Part shown: piece after piece, positions 35,961 through 43,247 of the stretch
Layout: every line of letters starts with the position of its first letter
How positions within the stretch are numbered: the stretch's first letter is position 1
Source of the DNA: Priestia megaterium NBRC 15308 = ATCC 14581
GTDB lineage: Bacteria > Bacillota > Bacilli > Bacillales > Bacillaceae_H
Assembly (NCBI RefSeq): GCF_000832985.1
Contig: NZ_CP009920.1
Span: 3,528,501-3,592,500 of the forward strand
DNA length: 64,000 nt
Direction: 5' to 3'
Program-made: the position numbers and the translations under genes
Notes under the pieces: model-generated
Told to the model about the DNA's origin: nothing
Seen by the model: the letters and a program-made list of their open reading frames with translations, nothing else
The model's database searches: none

Positions 35961-36211
35961 AAAAGGTTTGTGTATAGGGACGTAAGCGCAACTTTTTCAT
36001 CAGAGGAAAGACTGCTGTTTAGAATTCTTTTTATGCCAAGATGATATTTTACATACGGTGTTTGCCGGACGCGTGGATGAGTCATTTCATCTTTTAAATC
36101 CTTCATAATGGCTTCGTGAAGCTGATCTTCACTTGTCATGGCTTGTTTAGAAGCGAACGAACGGTTCAACCATAGGGTTTGATAAGCTGCTAGTAAATGT
36201 TCAGAAGTCAT
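35945..36211 (-). CDS. Hypothetical protein (88 aa)
   Basis: 88 residues, soluble, preceded by AAAGGAGCTCTTTGCACA at good distance from ATG 36211. No family recognised. SEDQLHEAIMKDLKDEMTHP and YHLGIKRILNSSLSSDEK look helical. The last codons and stop lie in the decayed terminal repeat of copy B, so the original C-terminus may have been altered by the insertion. Confidence 0.6.
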   Translation of the reverse strand: MTSEHLLAAYQTLWLNRSFASKQAMTSEDQLHEAIMKDLKDEMTHPRVRQTPYVKYHLGIKRILNSSLSSDEKVALTSLYTNLLDSCI

Positions 36212-36273
36212 TGTGCAAAGAGCTCCTTTAAATTAGTTTCTTCATTATAATAATCTATAGTTTACCATAAGTA

Positions 36274-36933
36274 TTAATACGTGTACGTAACTTTTACAGA
36301 AGCAGATACAGTCAAGGACTGAGCTTGAATAGGGGGAGAGGCTGCTAATAACTTAGGCGAGGAGCCAGATGACTGATAGACGGGGCCTTCTTCGATTAAA
36401 ATGGGGATTTGGTTAATAGGGAGCTGCAGCGTGTTGGCAATGGTAAAGGCCTTTTCTTTAGCGTTAAGCAAAGCTTTACTTATCGCTTCTTGTTCATATT
36501 TATCATCATTTGTAACGTGGAATTGAAGATCTTGCGCTACGTTGGCTCCGCTTGAAAAAGTAGCGTTATAGACATCGCCAGCTTGTTTTACATCTTGTAC
36601 TCTTACTCTAAATAAGTGCTGTACTTCGTATCCTGTAAGAGTCGATTTTCCATCACTGTAATCATATTTAGGGTTTATGGTAAACGAAGCTGTTTCAATT
36701 TGCTGGTCATTGATTCCAAGTTTTTTTATCTCTTGCAGCAAAGTATTTGAAACAGCTGAATTTTCTTTTAAGGCTTCTTGAACGTCTCGGTTTTCCGTGT
36801 GGGTTCCAATCGTCATGGAAATTTCATTGGGAACTGCTGAAACACTTCCTTCCCCAATTACTTTAATTTCTCTATTTTGTGTATCTACGCGCAGTTGCTG
36901 TGTAGGTTCATAAGGGAAATAAGAATGTTGCAT
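36274..36933 (-). CDS. SIMPL domain (DUF541) protein
   Basis: 219 residues. The SIMPL fold is visible from IKVIGEGSVSAVPNEISMTIGTHTE (about 23-47), through LGINDQQIETASFTINPKYDY, to the C-terminal LTVSASVKVTYTY. Most family members are exported; this one lacks an evident signal peptide. Family roles are vague (oxidative stress links in some bacteria). AGGAGGTTTTTGGT precedes the ATG at 36933. Confidence 0.82.
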   Translation of the reverse strand: MQHSYFPYEPTQQLRVDTQNREIKVIGEGSVSAVPNEISMTIGTHTENRDVQEALKENSAVSNTLLQEIKKLGINDQQIETASFTINPKYDYSDGKSTLTGYEVQHLFRVRVQDVKQAGDVYNATFSSGANVAQDLQFHVTNDDKYEQEAISKALLNAKEKAFTIANTLQLPINQIPILIEEGPVYQSSGSSPKLLAASPPIQAQSLTVSASVKVTYTY

Positions 36934-36993
36934 ACCAAAAACCTCCTTTATTGATCTTTAGTATATATATGATAAGAAAAGGAGATTAAAAAC

Positions 36994-37159
36994 AAAAAGA
37001 GATTGAGACATAACTAAATCAACCGCTAGAAGCACCTACATACATGAAACCTACATCCACCATACCAATAAAAAAATCCGAACGAATTTGATTCTTCATC
37101 AAGAATCAAATTCGTTCGGATCTTCCTTCAACTAACATACTTTTCTTCAGCTTCTTTTT
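36994..37159 (-). repeat. MITE-like dispersed repeat, copy C
   Basis: Starts AAAAAGAGATTGAGACATAAC and contains AATCAACCGCTAGAAGC and ATGAAACCTAC, the reverse complement of copy B segments. A strong hairpin (AATCCGAACGAATTTGATTC / GAATCAAATTCGTTCGGAT) precedes the far end next to the putP stop codon. The mid-section present in A and B is missing. Confidence 0.75.
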
Positions 37160-37161
37160 GT

Positions 37162-38640
37162 TTATTTCGATTCTTTTATTAAGATTTCTTTCATTTCAAT
37201 GAATTGATTTTGAACATCGTTTGACGGTTTCTTTGTTAGTAAACTTACAATAATAACAGCTAATAAGCTTAAAAAGAACCCAGGAATCATTTCGTAAAGG
37301 GCATCCTTCAATGGAGTATTTACCCAAATTAATACTGTAGCAGCACCTACAATCATCCCTGCAAGTGCTCCCCATCGAGTCATACGCTTCCAGTAAAGAC
37401 TTAGTAAAATAGCAGGACCAAAAGCTGAACCAAATCCAGCCCAAGCATATCCAACCAGCCCTAAAATCGTATCACTAGGTTTTAAAGAAAGCAAAATGCC
37501 AATAATTGCAACACCTAAAACCGCAGCTCTTCCAACCGTCACAAGCTCTTTGTCAGAGGCCTTGCGTCGGAAAAATGTTTTATAAAAGTCTTCTGTAACA
37601 GAGCTTGCCGTTACAAGCAGCTGAGAAGAAATGGTACTCATAATTGCCGCTAGTAAAGCTGCATATAAGAATCCAGTAATTAATGGATTGAAGAGTATAT
37701 CCGCAAATTTAATAAAAATAGTTTCAGGATCTGCTAGTTTCATACCTGTTTTTTCTACATATGCAATCCCAACAAGTCCTGTCAGCATAGCACCAATAAT
37801 AGAAATAATCATCCAGCTCATTCCAATACGACGTGCGGGTTTTAACTCCTTAACAGAAGAGATAGCCATAAAGCGAACGATAATATGAGGCTGCCCGAAA
37901 TAGCCAAGTCCCCAGGCTAAGAAAGATATAATACCTAAAACGGTCGTACCTTTAAAAATGTCAAGATATGCTGGATTAATGTCCTGTACAATATCTATTG
38001 TTGTGTTAACGCCTCCAACATTGGTGAAAGCTACAATAGGTACTAAAACTAAGGCAAGAAACATAATAACACCTTGAACAAAATCTGTTAAACTAACAGC
38101 TAAAAATCCGCCGAAAAGGGTGTAGGCAATAACAACAGATGCTGTTACAAATAAGCCAATTTGATAATTCACACCAAATGCCGATTCGAACAATCGTCCG
38201 CCTGATACCATACCAGCTGAAGTGTAAAGAGTGAAGAAAATAAAGATAACAATCGCTGATACTGTTCGAAGAATCTTGGCATGGTCGCCAAAGCGGTTTT
38301 CAAAAAAGTCTGGAATTGTAATGGAGTCATTCGCTACTTCCGTATAAGTGCGAAGACGCGGAGCGAGGATTAAATAATTTAAATAAGCACCAATAGATAA
38401 ACCTACTGCAAGCCATAAACTTGAAAGACCTGTCACATACATGGATCCTGGAAGCCCCATTAACATCCATCCACTCATATCTGAAGCGCCAGCTGAAAGC
38501 GCAGTAACGGCCGGACCTAGTCCGCGTCCGCCTAGCATGTAACCCGATACGTCTTGAGTTGTTTTTGTGTAGGCATACCATCCTATTCCAAGCATTCCTA
38601 CAAAATAAATGCCCAGTGAAATATAAACACCAATATCCAC
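37162..38640 (-). CDS. putP: Sodium/proline symporter (PutP/OpuE type)
   Basis: 492-residue sodium:solute symporter with about 13 transmembrane helices. YMLGGRGLGPAVTALSAGASDMSGW and the WGLGYFGQPHIIVRFMA signature identify the proline branch. PutP (catabolic) and OpuE (osmoprotective) cannot be separated by reading; the length equals OpuE, but the upstream perfect cre site suggests catabolite control. GTG 38640 is chosen because AGGGGAG lies five bases before it. Confidence 0.9.
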   Translation of the reverse strand: MDIGVYISLGIYFVGMLGIGWYAYTKTTQDVSGYMLGGRGLGPAVTALSAGASDMSGWMLMGLPGSMYVTGLSSLWLAVGLSIGAYLNYLILAPRLRTYTEVANDSITIPDFFENRFGDHAKILRTVSAIVIFIFFTLYTSAGMVSGGRLFESAFGVNYQIGLFVTASVVIAYTLFGGFLAVSLTDFVQGVIMFLALVLVPIVAFTNVGGVNTTIDIVQDINPAYLDIFKGTTVLGIISFLAWGLGYFGQPHIIVRFMAISSVKELKPARRIGMSWMIISIIGAMLTGLVGIAYVEKTGMKLADPETIFIKFADILFNPLITGFLYAALLAAIMSTISSQLLVTASSVTEDFYKTFFRRKASDKELVTVGRAAVLGVAIIGILLSLKPSDTILGLVGYAWAGFGSAFGPAILLSLYWKRMTRWGALAGMIVGAATVLIWVNTPLKDALYEMIPGFFLSLLAVIIVSLLTKKPSNDVQNQFIEMKEILIKESK

Positions 38641-38651
38641 CAAATCTCCCC

Positions 38652-38670
38652 TTTATGCATTTTTTATGCA
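38652..38670. promoter_or_regulatory. TTTATGCA repeat pair next to the putP start
   Basis: TTTATGCA at 38652-38659 and 38663-38670, 11 bases apart, directly upstream of the putP ribosome binding site. An identical pair lies 200 bases further upstream. Confidence 0.45.
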
Positions 38671-38800
38671 CGAAACGAGCACTGCTCGCCATGCAAACAT
38701 CTTATGGTTTCTAAAACTAACAAACTTTTCCCTTACTATCAACCCACAAAACCGTAAATTACCTAAGTCTAAAATCCCCTAAACCTTTATATTATAGAGA

Positions 38801-38814
38801 TGAAAACGTTTTCA
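38801..38814. promoter_or_regulatory. Perfect CcpA cre site
   Basis: TGAAAACGTTTTCA is fully palindromic and fits TGWNANCGNTNWCA at every position. It lies about 160 bases upstream of putP, so carbon catabolite control of putP is likely. Confidence 0.8.
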
Positions 38815-38858
38815 AAATAAAGTAAAATAAAAATATTCAGAAATTTACAAGCGCATTT

Positions 38859-38878
38859 TTTATGCAATATTTTATGCA
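38859..38878. promoter_or_regulatory. Distal TTTATGCA repeat pair
   Basis: TTTATGCA at 38859-38866 and 38871-38878, 12 bases apart, matching the pair at 38652-38670. The two pairs flank the cre site and the presumed putP promoter, an arrangement that would allow looping by one regulator. Confidence 0.45.
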
Positions 38879-38890
38879 ATAGGTAAAATG

Positions 38891-38918
38891 AAAAGAGCAT
38901 TTTATAAAATGCTCTTTT
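38891..38918 (-). terminator. Terminator after the YhcN-type gene
   Basis: AAAAGAGCATTTTA and TAAAATGCTCTTTT form a perfect stem just past the gene's stop. Confidence 0.85.
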
Positions 38919-38932
38919 GACATTCATGTATA

Positions 38933-39478
38933 TTAGCGTGAGTTCGGGAATACGCGGCGAACAACTTCTGAAAACTCGTCAAACAGTCCAGAGACTGGTT
39001 TGCCGGTTTGAAGCTTGTCTACATATCCGTTCATACGGTTTACAAAGTCAGGGTTTGTTGATACAAACACTCGATGAACACTGCCGTCAGCTTTTCTCAC
39101 TTCATGTGCGATCTTATGCTCCATATCTTTTGTGAGATTACCTTCTTTGTTATCGTCTAATACAGCTGCTACGTAAGCTGTATGATCGGTTACGATTACG
39201 TTAGCATCTTTAACGTTTTTTAACGCTACGATACGATCAGCAGCCACATCGGCTACTCTCATTCCGCCCGACTGGTTATATTGTTCTTTTTCGTTACGCT
39301 GTACATCTTGCGTATCGTTTACGTCATTCATTTTCGTTTTATTGTTTCCATTTTCATATGTGACGTTGCGGACTGTATCATCATCAATGACGCCATCTTT
39401 ACCTTGATCTGCTGTGCTGCAGCCGAATAAAGAAAGGGTGGTCATGCAGCCTACAACAAACAAAAACGATTTCTTCAT
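38933..39478 (-). CDS. YhcN/YlaJ family sporulation lipoprotein
   Basis: 181-residue lipoprotein with lipobox LSLFGC (Cys20). The YhcN/YlaJ domain is recognisable from MRVADVAADRIVALKNVKDANVIVTDHTAYVAAVL to KADGSVHRVFVSTNPDFVNRM (about 72-155). Family members are found in the inner membrane of forespores and affect germination or outgrowth; precise function is unknown. AAGGAGTGATACTATC precedes the ATG. Confidence 0.88.
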   Translation of the reverse strand: MKKSFLFVVGCMTTLSLFGCSTADQGKDGVIDDDTVRNVTYENGNNKTKMNDVNDTQDVQRNEKEQYNQSGGMRVADVAADRIVALKNVKDANVIVTDHTAYVAAVLDDNKEGNLTKDMEHKIAHEVRKADGSVHRVFVSTNPDFVNRMNGYVDKLQTGKPVSGLFDEFSEVVRRVFPNSR

Positions 39479-39589
39479 GATAGTATCACTCCTTATAAGT
39501 TTTAACCTTTCTTATAATTTGTTAAAAACGTGTGAAGCATACATGAAAAATATAAAAAAGCCTATACTATCGAAAAAGGAGGAATATGT

Positions 39590-39757
39590 ATGAGTGGAAT
39601 TCAACAAAGCATATTTGTGCTTCATACAAAAGAAGAAAACCATGAAGAAACAACAACGTTTGCCCTAACTTCAGAAGAAGCTAAGTTATTATTTGAGACC
39701 CTGCAAAATAAACGAAAAGAAATTATCGATGCCCATATTGATAACATGTTGACGTAA
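39590..39757 (+). CDS. Small acidic protein of unknown function (55 aa)
   Basis: MSGIQQSIFVLHTKEENHE... to AHIDNMLT, 55 residues, preceded by AAAGGAGGAATATGT. Predicted beta strand then two helices; no family recognised. It is divergent from the YhcN-type lipoprotein gene, and its ribosome binding site and codon use look genuine. Confidence 0.65.
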   Translation: MSGIQQSIFVLHTKEENHEETTTFALTSEEAKLLFETLQNKRKEIIDAHIDNMLT

Positions 39758-39812
39758 GGAAGATCAATATTTTGCAAAACGGCTGAGCCATATGCTAAGA
39801 ATGGCCCAATAT

Positions 39813-39841
39813 TTGCATTCTACATATAGGTATAGTATAAT
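39813..39841 (+). promoter_or_regulatory. SigA-type promoter upstream of csp
   Basis: TTGCAT (39813-39818), exactly 17 bases, TATAAT (39836-39841). It would give a leader of nearly 200 bases before the cold-shock gene. Confidence 0.65.
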
Positions 39842-39930
39842 GTAAACGCAACCAAATTTAATAAATGTAATGAATACTACGCTTGACCATACACTCGAAT
39901 TAGATTTAGTGAAAATTCACTTGTTATAAA

Positions 39931-39958
39931 GGAGATCTACTTCGCGTAGGTCTCTTTT
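39931..39958 (+). terminator. Hairpin in the csp leader, terminator-like
   Basis: GGAGATCTAC and GTAGGTCTC around TTCGC, then TTTT. If transcription starts at the 39.8 kb promoter this is an attenuator or cold-responsive structure inside the leader; otherwise it ends the previous transcript. Confidence 0.6.
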
Positions 39959-40042
39959 ATAATATGTGAATTTTTTATTTACGGTATAAATGTAAATATA
40001 GATTAACATATTAAAATTTTTACATTTTCGGAGGTTTTTTAC

Positions 40043-40246
40043 ATGGCTACTACAGGTACAGTAAAATGGTTTAACAGTGAAAAGGGCTTCGGTTTTATCG
40101 AAGTACCAGGCGAAAATGACGTATTCGTTCATTTTTCAGCTATCCAATCTGAAGGCTTCAAAACATTAGAAGAAGGCCAAAAAGTTGAATTTGAAATCGT
40201 TGAAGGTCAACGTGGACCTCAAGCGGAGAATGTTGTAAAATTATAA
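40043..40246 (+). CDS. Cold-shock protein, CspB/CspD type
   Basis: 67-residue single cold-shock domain with RNP1 KGFGFIE and RNP2 VFVHF nucleic-acid-binding motifs. It binds single-stranded RNA/DNA and acts as an RNA chaperone. CGGAGGTTTTTTAC precedes the ATG. The long AU-rich leader is typical of csp genes. I cannot tell csp paralogues apart by reading. Confidence 0.93.
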   Translation: MATTGTVKWFNSEKGFGFIEVPGENDVFVHFSAIQSEGFKTLEEGQKVEFEIVEGQRGPQAENVVKL

Positions 40247-40262
40247 TTCAACGCTACATATG

Positions 40263-40288
40263 AAAGCTGCCGATAGGCAGCTTTTTTT
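40263..40288 (+). terminator. Terminator after csp
   Basis: AAAGCTGCC-GATA-GGCAGCTTTTTTT. Confidence 0.92.
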
Positions 40289-40350
40289 ATACAAATTTGT
40301 TTTATTTGTATGATTAAGAAAATAGATTAAAGTAGGGGAGAAGGGAAGGC

Positions 40351-40527
40351 ATGAGTTCATTTCATTGCTGTGCCACATGTGAACATTTTCGAAGCATTAA
40401 ATTGGATAAGGGAATGAAGTATCGATGCAAAAGACTAGGCTATGAAACCCGTCCTTCTTATCAGTTTACATGCTGGGAGCCAAAAGAAGTAGTTAAAAAG
40501 CTAATGGAAAAACGAAATCAAAAATGA
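40351..40527 (+). CDS. Small Cys-containing protein of unknown function (58 aa)
   Basis: MSSFHCCATCEHFRSIKLD...YRCKRLG...FTCWEPKEV, 58 residues. Cysteines at 6, 7, 10, 26 and 41 could bind zinc (CCxxC plus two later Cys). GGGGAGAAGGGAAGGC lies before the ATG. No family assigned with confidence. Its TGA stop codon falls in the terminal repeat of copy D. Confidence 0.65.
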   Translation: MSSFHCCATCEHFRSIKLDKGMKYRCKRLGYETRPSYQFTCWEPKEVVKKLMEKRNQK

Positions 40528-40751
40528 GGATTGGACATAACGCAATCAATTCAATCTACAGACGAACAAATGAGATAAATGAGCTAGTAGGGATCGTTTT
40601 TTACACAACAGCTAGAAGCAGTTACATACATAAAACCTATGTTCACTCTACCAATGAAAAAATCCGAACGAGTTTGATTCTCCACCAAGAATCTCGATTC
40701 ATCGTTCGGATTTTCCTTCAACTAAAATACGTTTGTCCCAGTCTCTTTTAA
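40524..40751 (-). repeat. MITE-like dispersed repeat, copy D
   Basis: Starts TGAGGATTGGACATAACG, contains AGACGAACAAATGAGATAAATGAGC, AGCTAGAAGCAG, ATAAAACCTATGTTCAC and the hairpin AATCCGAACGAG...TCGTTCGGATT, and ends TTTGTCCCAGTCTCTTTTAA. It exactly fills the gap between two convergent genes, touching both stop codons. Confidence 0.8.
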
Positions 40752-41063
40752 TTATTCCTCGTTATTTGTACCTTCCTCTGAAGGTAAGTGCTTCCCGCAA
40801 AACTCTTTTACAGCTTCTTCTTCCTCTTCTTCAAGGTCGAAGTCTAATACTTTATTTGTTGAAACTTCGTAAAAATGAGTTTGGGCAATAGAAGTGTTAT
40901 CTTCGCCTTTAATATATACTAAGCGTAGTGCTAGGTCGTTGCCCGTATATAATTCATCATCTTCTTCTACCTCAATGTATAAATGAAATTCATAGCGTTC
41001 ACCTAGAAGGAGACCAAATGGATCCTGCAATTGTTCAGCTGTATATTCTTTAATTGTAAACAT
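40752..41063 (-). CDS. Acidic conserved hypothetical protein (103 aa)
   Basis: 103 residues: MFTIKEYTAEQLQDPFGLLLGERYEFHL begins a compact beta-rich domain; EVEEDDELY and a Glu-rich segment near 83-92 make it very acidic. It resembles small Bacillus proteins filed as DUF6509, but I hold that loosely. ATG 41063 follows AAGGACGTACAT. The stop codon abuts repeat copy D. Confidence 0.7.
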   Translation of the reverse strand: MFTIKEYTAEQLQDPFGLLLGERYEFHLYIEVEEDDELYTGNDLALRLVYIKGEDNTSIAQTHFYEVSTNKVLDFDLEEEEEEAVKEFCGKHLPSEEGTNNEE

Positions 41064-41213
41064 ATGTACGTCCTTTCCATATATCAGTAAAATGCTTGCA
41101 TCATCTATTATAGTTTTTCTTTGCAAAGAAAGAAAGTGCAGGCGTAATTCATGCACGAATTTATTCCTTGATCATTCTATTTAGCGAATCGATGGCGCAA
41201 GGACTTCGATGAT

Positions 41214-42725
41214 TTACTTAAAGGCGGAAGAAACGCGCGTATGTTTTTGCTTATACATGGCAGCATCTGCTTTTTGAATTAATGTATCTAGGTTGGCGTC
41301 GTCTGAAGGCGCACATATAATAAATCCGTAACTCGCAGACAGTGCATATGCCTTATTAAATTCTTTCTTTTTATTTTCTAGCTGTTCATTAATATTTTGC
41401 CACAGCTTTTGTACGTATTCTTCCGTTTGTTCAGGAGCCATTAATAAAAACTCATCGCCTCCGTACCGAAAGAGCGTATCATCTTTGCTAATATAACCAC
41501 TAATTGATTCTGCAATTGTTTTAATAACCCAGTCGCCTTCTCTATGACCGTATTGATCATTTACTAGTTTTAAAGAATTAATATCGATAAAACATAATAG
41601 AAAAGGTGTATCATTGGTTTTAGCTCTCAGCAGTTCCAGCTGCAGTTTTTCCATTCCGCTTCTTCGATTTAAAATTCCCGTTAGCATATCAGTTGAAGCG
41701 TGCAAGCTCAATTCATGCTCTACTGCTTTTAAATCGGTTATATCGGTAATACCTGCGAGTATGCAGCTTTCGCTTTGATACTCTAGTAATTCATAATTGA
41801 TCATAACCCACTTAGAATCTCCATGTTCACGTGCTTCTAGGATGTAGTTTTTTACATATTTCTCTTGTTGAAGACGTTTTAAAATATCCTCTCGATCTTC
41901 ATCGGTAGGATAGATTATAAACCCGTCTATTTGATCAAGATCTTGAGAAGCAAGATTGTAAAAATGAATAGCTTTATTGTTAATGAGCAGCACTTTGTGG
42001 TCGGATAATCTCGTTAATAGTAAAGGATAGGGATTAATTTTGAACAGCGTAAAAAAATTACGTTCGCTTTCTTTTAGCTGTAAATGATTCATATATTCTT
42101 TGTGACGGTATGTATAAAGAATGTATGAAATAAGTAAAGCGATAGCAACTGCTGCAGTTGTATTGATCTGCTTTGAAATAAGAGAAAAAGAATCTGGTAC
42201 ATATCGTGATAAGCCGTATAGTAAAAAAAGATGGTTAGGAATAAAAATGATGCACAGATGTTTTAATTTCATAGGACATAAAACAGCTGTGGAAATCAAA
42301 AGCATCATATACACGTCTACGCGACCTGTGAAAAGCTGACTGTTAATAGTAGAAAGGGCTGCAGCAAATACGTAATAAAATATATAGCCATATACAATGG
42401 TGCTTAAGTAGTTAGCAAACCGTTCTTTTCTCTTACTAACATAATAGAAAAATAAATAAAGAGAGGAGATAGCAAAACTAGTGAAATGAATACCAATTAG
42501 TGTATGTCTAAACTGAGATGTCCCCGCATGTTGAAGTAAAGAAAACCCTATATAAATATAAATAGGATAGGAAACTACAAGAGCAAGTGAAACTAGCTTG
42601 ACTCTCTGTTGAAGCATCTCTGCATTCGTTTTATCGAACATTTTATCTTTATTAACTTCTCTTCCGGAAGGAAAACGATATTTCTTCAGAAAGGAGAAAG
42701 GTAAAAGCGAAAGAAGAAATGACAT
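41214..42725 (-). CDS. Membrane diguanylate cyclase with PAS domain
   Basis: 503 residues. Six to seven transmembrane helices (about 35-215) are followed by a PAS-like sensor (about 220-340, ending ITDITDLKAVEHELS) and a GGDEF domain (about 345-500) with an intact RYGGDEF active site. The I-site position reads SKDD instead of RxxD, so product inhibition is probably absent. It should make c-di-GMP in response to an unknown signal. ATG 42725 is favoured by GGAG nine bases upstream; an ATG at 42764 lacks one. Confidence 0.88.
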   Translation of the reverse strand: MSFLLSLLPFSFLKKYRFPSGREVNKDKMFDKTNAEMLQQRVKLVSLALVVSYPIYIYIGFSLLQHAGTSQFRHTLIGIHFTSFAISSLYLFFYYVSKRKERFANYLSTIVYGYIFYYVFAAALSTINSQLFTGRVDVYMMLLISTAVLCPMKLKHLCIIFIPNHLFLLYGLSRYVPDSFSLISKQINTTAAVAIALLISYILYTYRHKEYMNHLQLKESERNFFTLFKINPYPLLLTRLSDHKVLLINNKAIHFYNLASQDLDQIDGFIIYPTDEDREDILKRLQQEKYVKNYILEAREHGDSKWVMINYELLEYQSESCILAGITDITDLKAVEHELSLHASTDMLTGILNRRSGMEKLQLELLRAKTNDTPFLLCFIDINSLKLVNDQYGHREGDWVIKTIAESISGYISKDDTLFRYGGDEFLLMAPEQTEEYVQKLWQNINEQLENKKKEFNKAYALSASYGFIICAPSDDANLDTLIQKADAAMYKQKHTRVSSAFK

Positions 42726-42846
42726 GACCATCATCTCCATATCTTTTTTTAGGTATTTTAGCATGTTTATATAAGAAAAGACATGAATTTTTTAGATGAG
42801 AATGTCTGCTTTTTGATCAAGAAAAAGCATAAAGATTTACATGATT

Positions 42847-42875
42847 AAAGGTGAGGCCAAAGAGCCTCACCTTTT
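42847..42875. terminator. Bidirectional terminator
   Basis: AAAGGTGAGGC-CAAAGA-GCCTCACCTTTTT at the end of the zinc-ribbon gene. Confidence 0.85.
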
Positions 42876-43126
42876 TATTGAAGTTTATTGGATTCAGCAT
42901 GCCGTACAAACATGGTCTCATCTTCTACTAAGCCGCAAGCTCCGCACTGAATACGTTTCTGCGGTCCGTTATAAGCAGCGTGAAAGGCATCGAGCGTATC
43001 GTTTGTGTATTCTTCTACGACGTCTCCGCTTCTTGGGTCCATTTTTACAGGTTTTGCATTTTGTTCAATGATATTAAAGCGCGTTCGATTTGTTTTGCAG
43101 CTAGGGCAAAGATAAGGGCTTCCCAT
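42875..43126 (-). CDS. Zinc-ribbon-like small protein (83 aa)
   Basis: 83 residues with two Cys pairs, [14 protein letters not shown] (about 5-18) and [12 protein letters not shown] (about 59-70), spaced as a zinc ribbon. The region between ([22 protein letters not shown]) is acidic. Function unknown. ATG 43126 is nine bases after AAGGAG; the ATG at 43135 is too close to it. It is divergent from mrfA, sharing a 110-base promoter region. Confidence 0.72.
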   Translation of the reverse strand: MGSPYLCPSCKTNRTRFNIIEQNAKPVKMDPRSGDVVEEYTNDTLDAFHAAYNGPQKRIQCGACGLVEDETMFVRHAESNKLQ

Positions 43127-43209
43127 TTTTAACATCTCCTTGAAAAATTTACTGTATTAATACCATGTCCGAATCCCCCAAAAACATACAAAAACTTATG
43201 GTTTTCTAT

Positions 43210-43223
43210 CGAACGTTCATTCG
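43210..43223. promoter_or_regulatory. LexA-like box in the mrfA promoter
   Basis: CGAACGTTCATTCG differs from CGAAC-N4-GTTCG at one position of the outer arms. It lies between a possible TTTTCT -35 (43202-43207) and TAAAAT -10 (43225-43230), separated by 17 bases, where a repressor would block transcription. Confidence 0.45.
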
Positions 43224-43247
43224 TTAAAATAGAAGCAGGTGATGAAA

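Noticed and set aside
35754-36044. Plus-strand frames in repeat copy B
   Set aside because: They run through the GC-rich structured module of a non-coding repeat; composition is that of translated repeat DNA.
39826-39845. cre site TGTAAACGCAACCA near the csp promoter
   Set aside because: Two mismatches at conserved cre positions (T and W in the right half); too weak to list.
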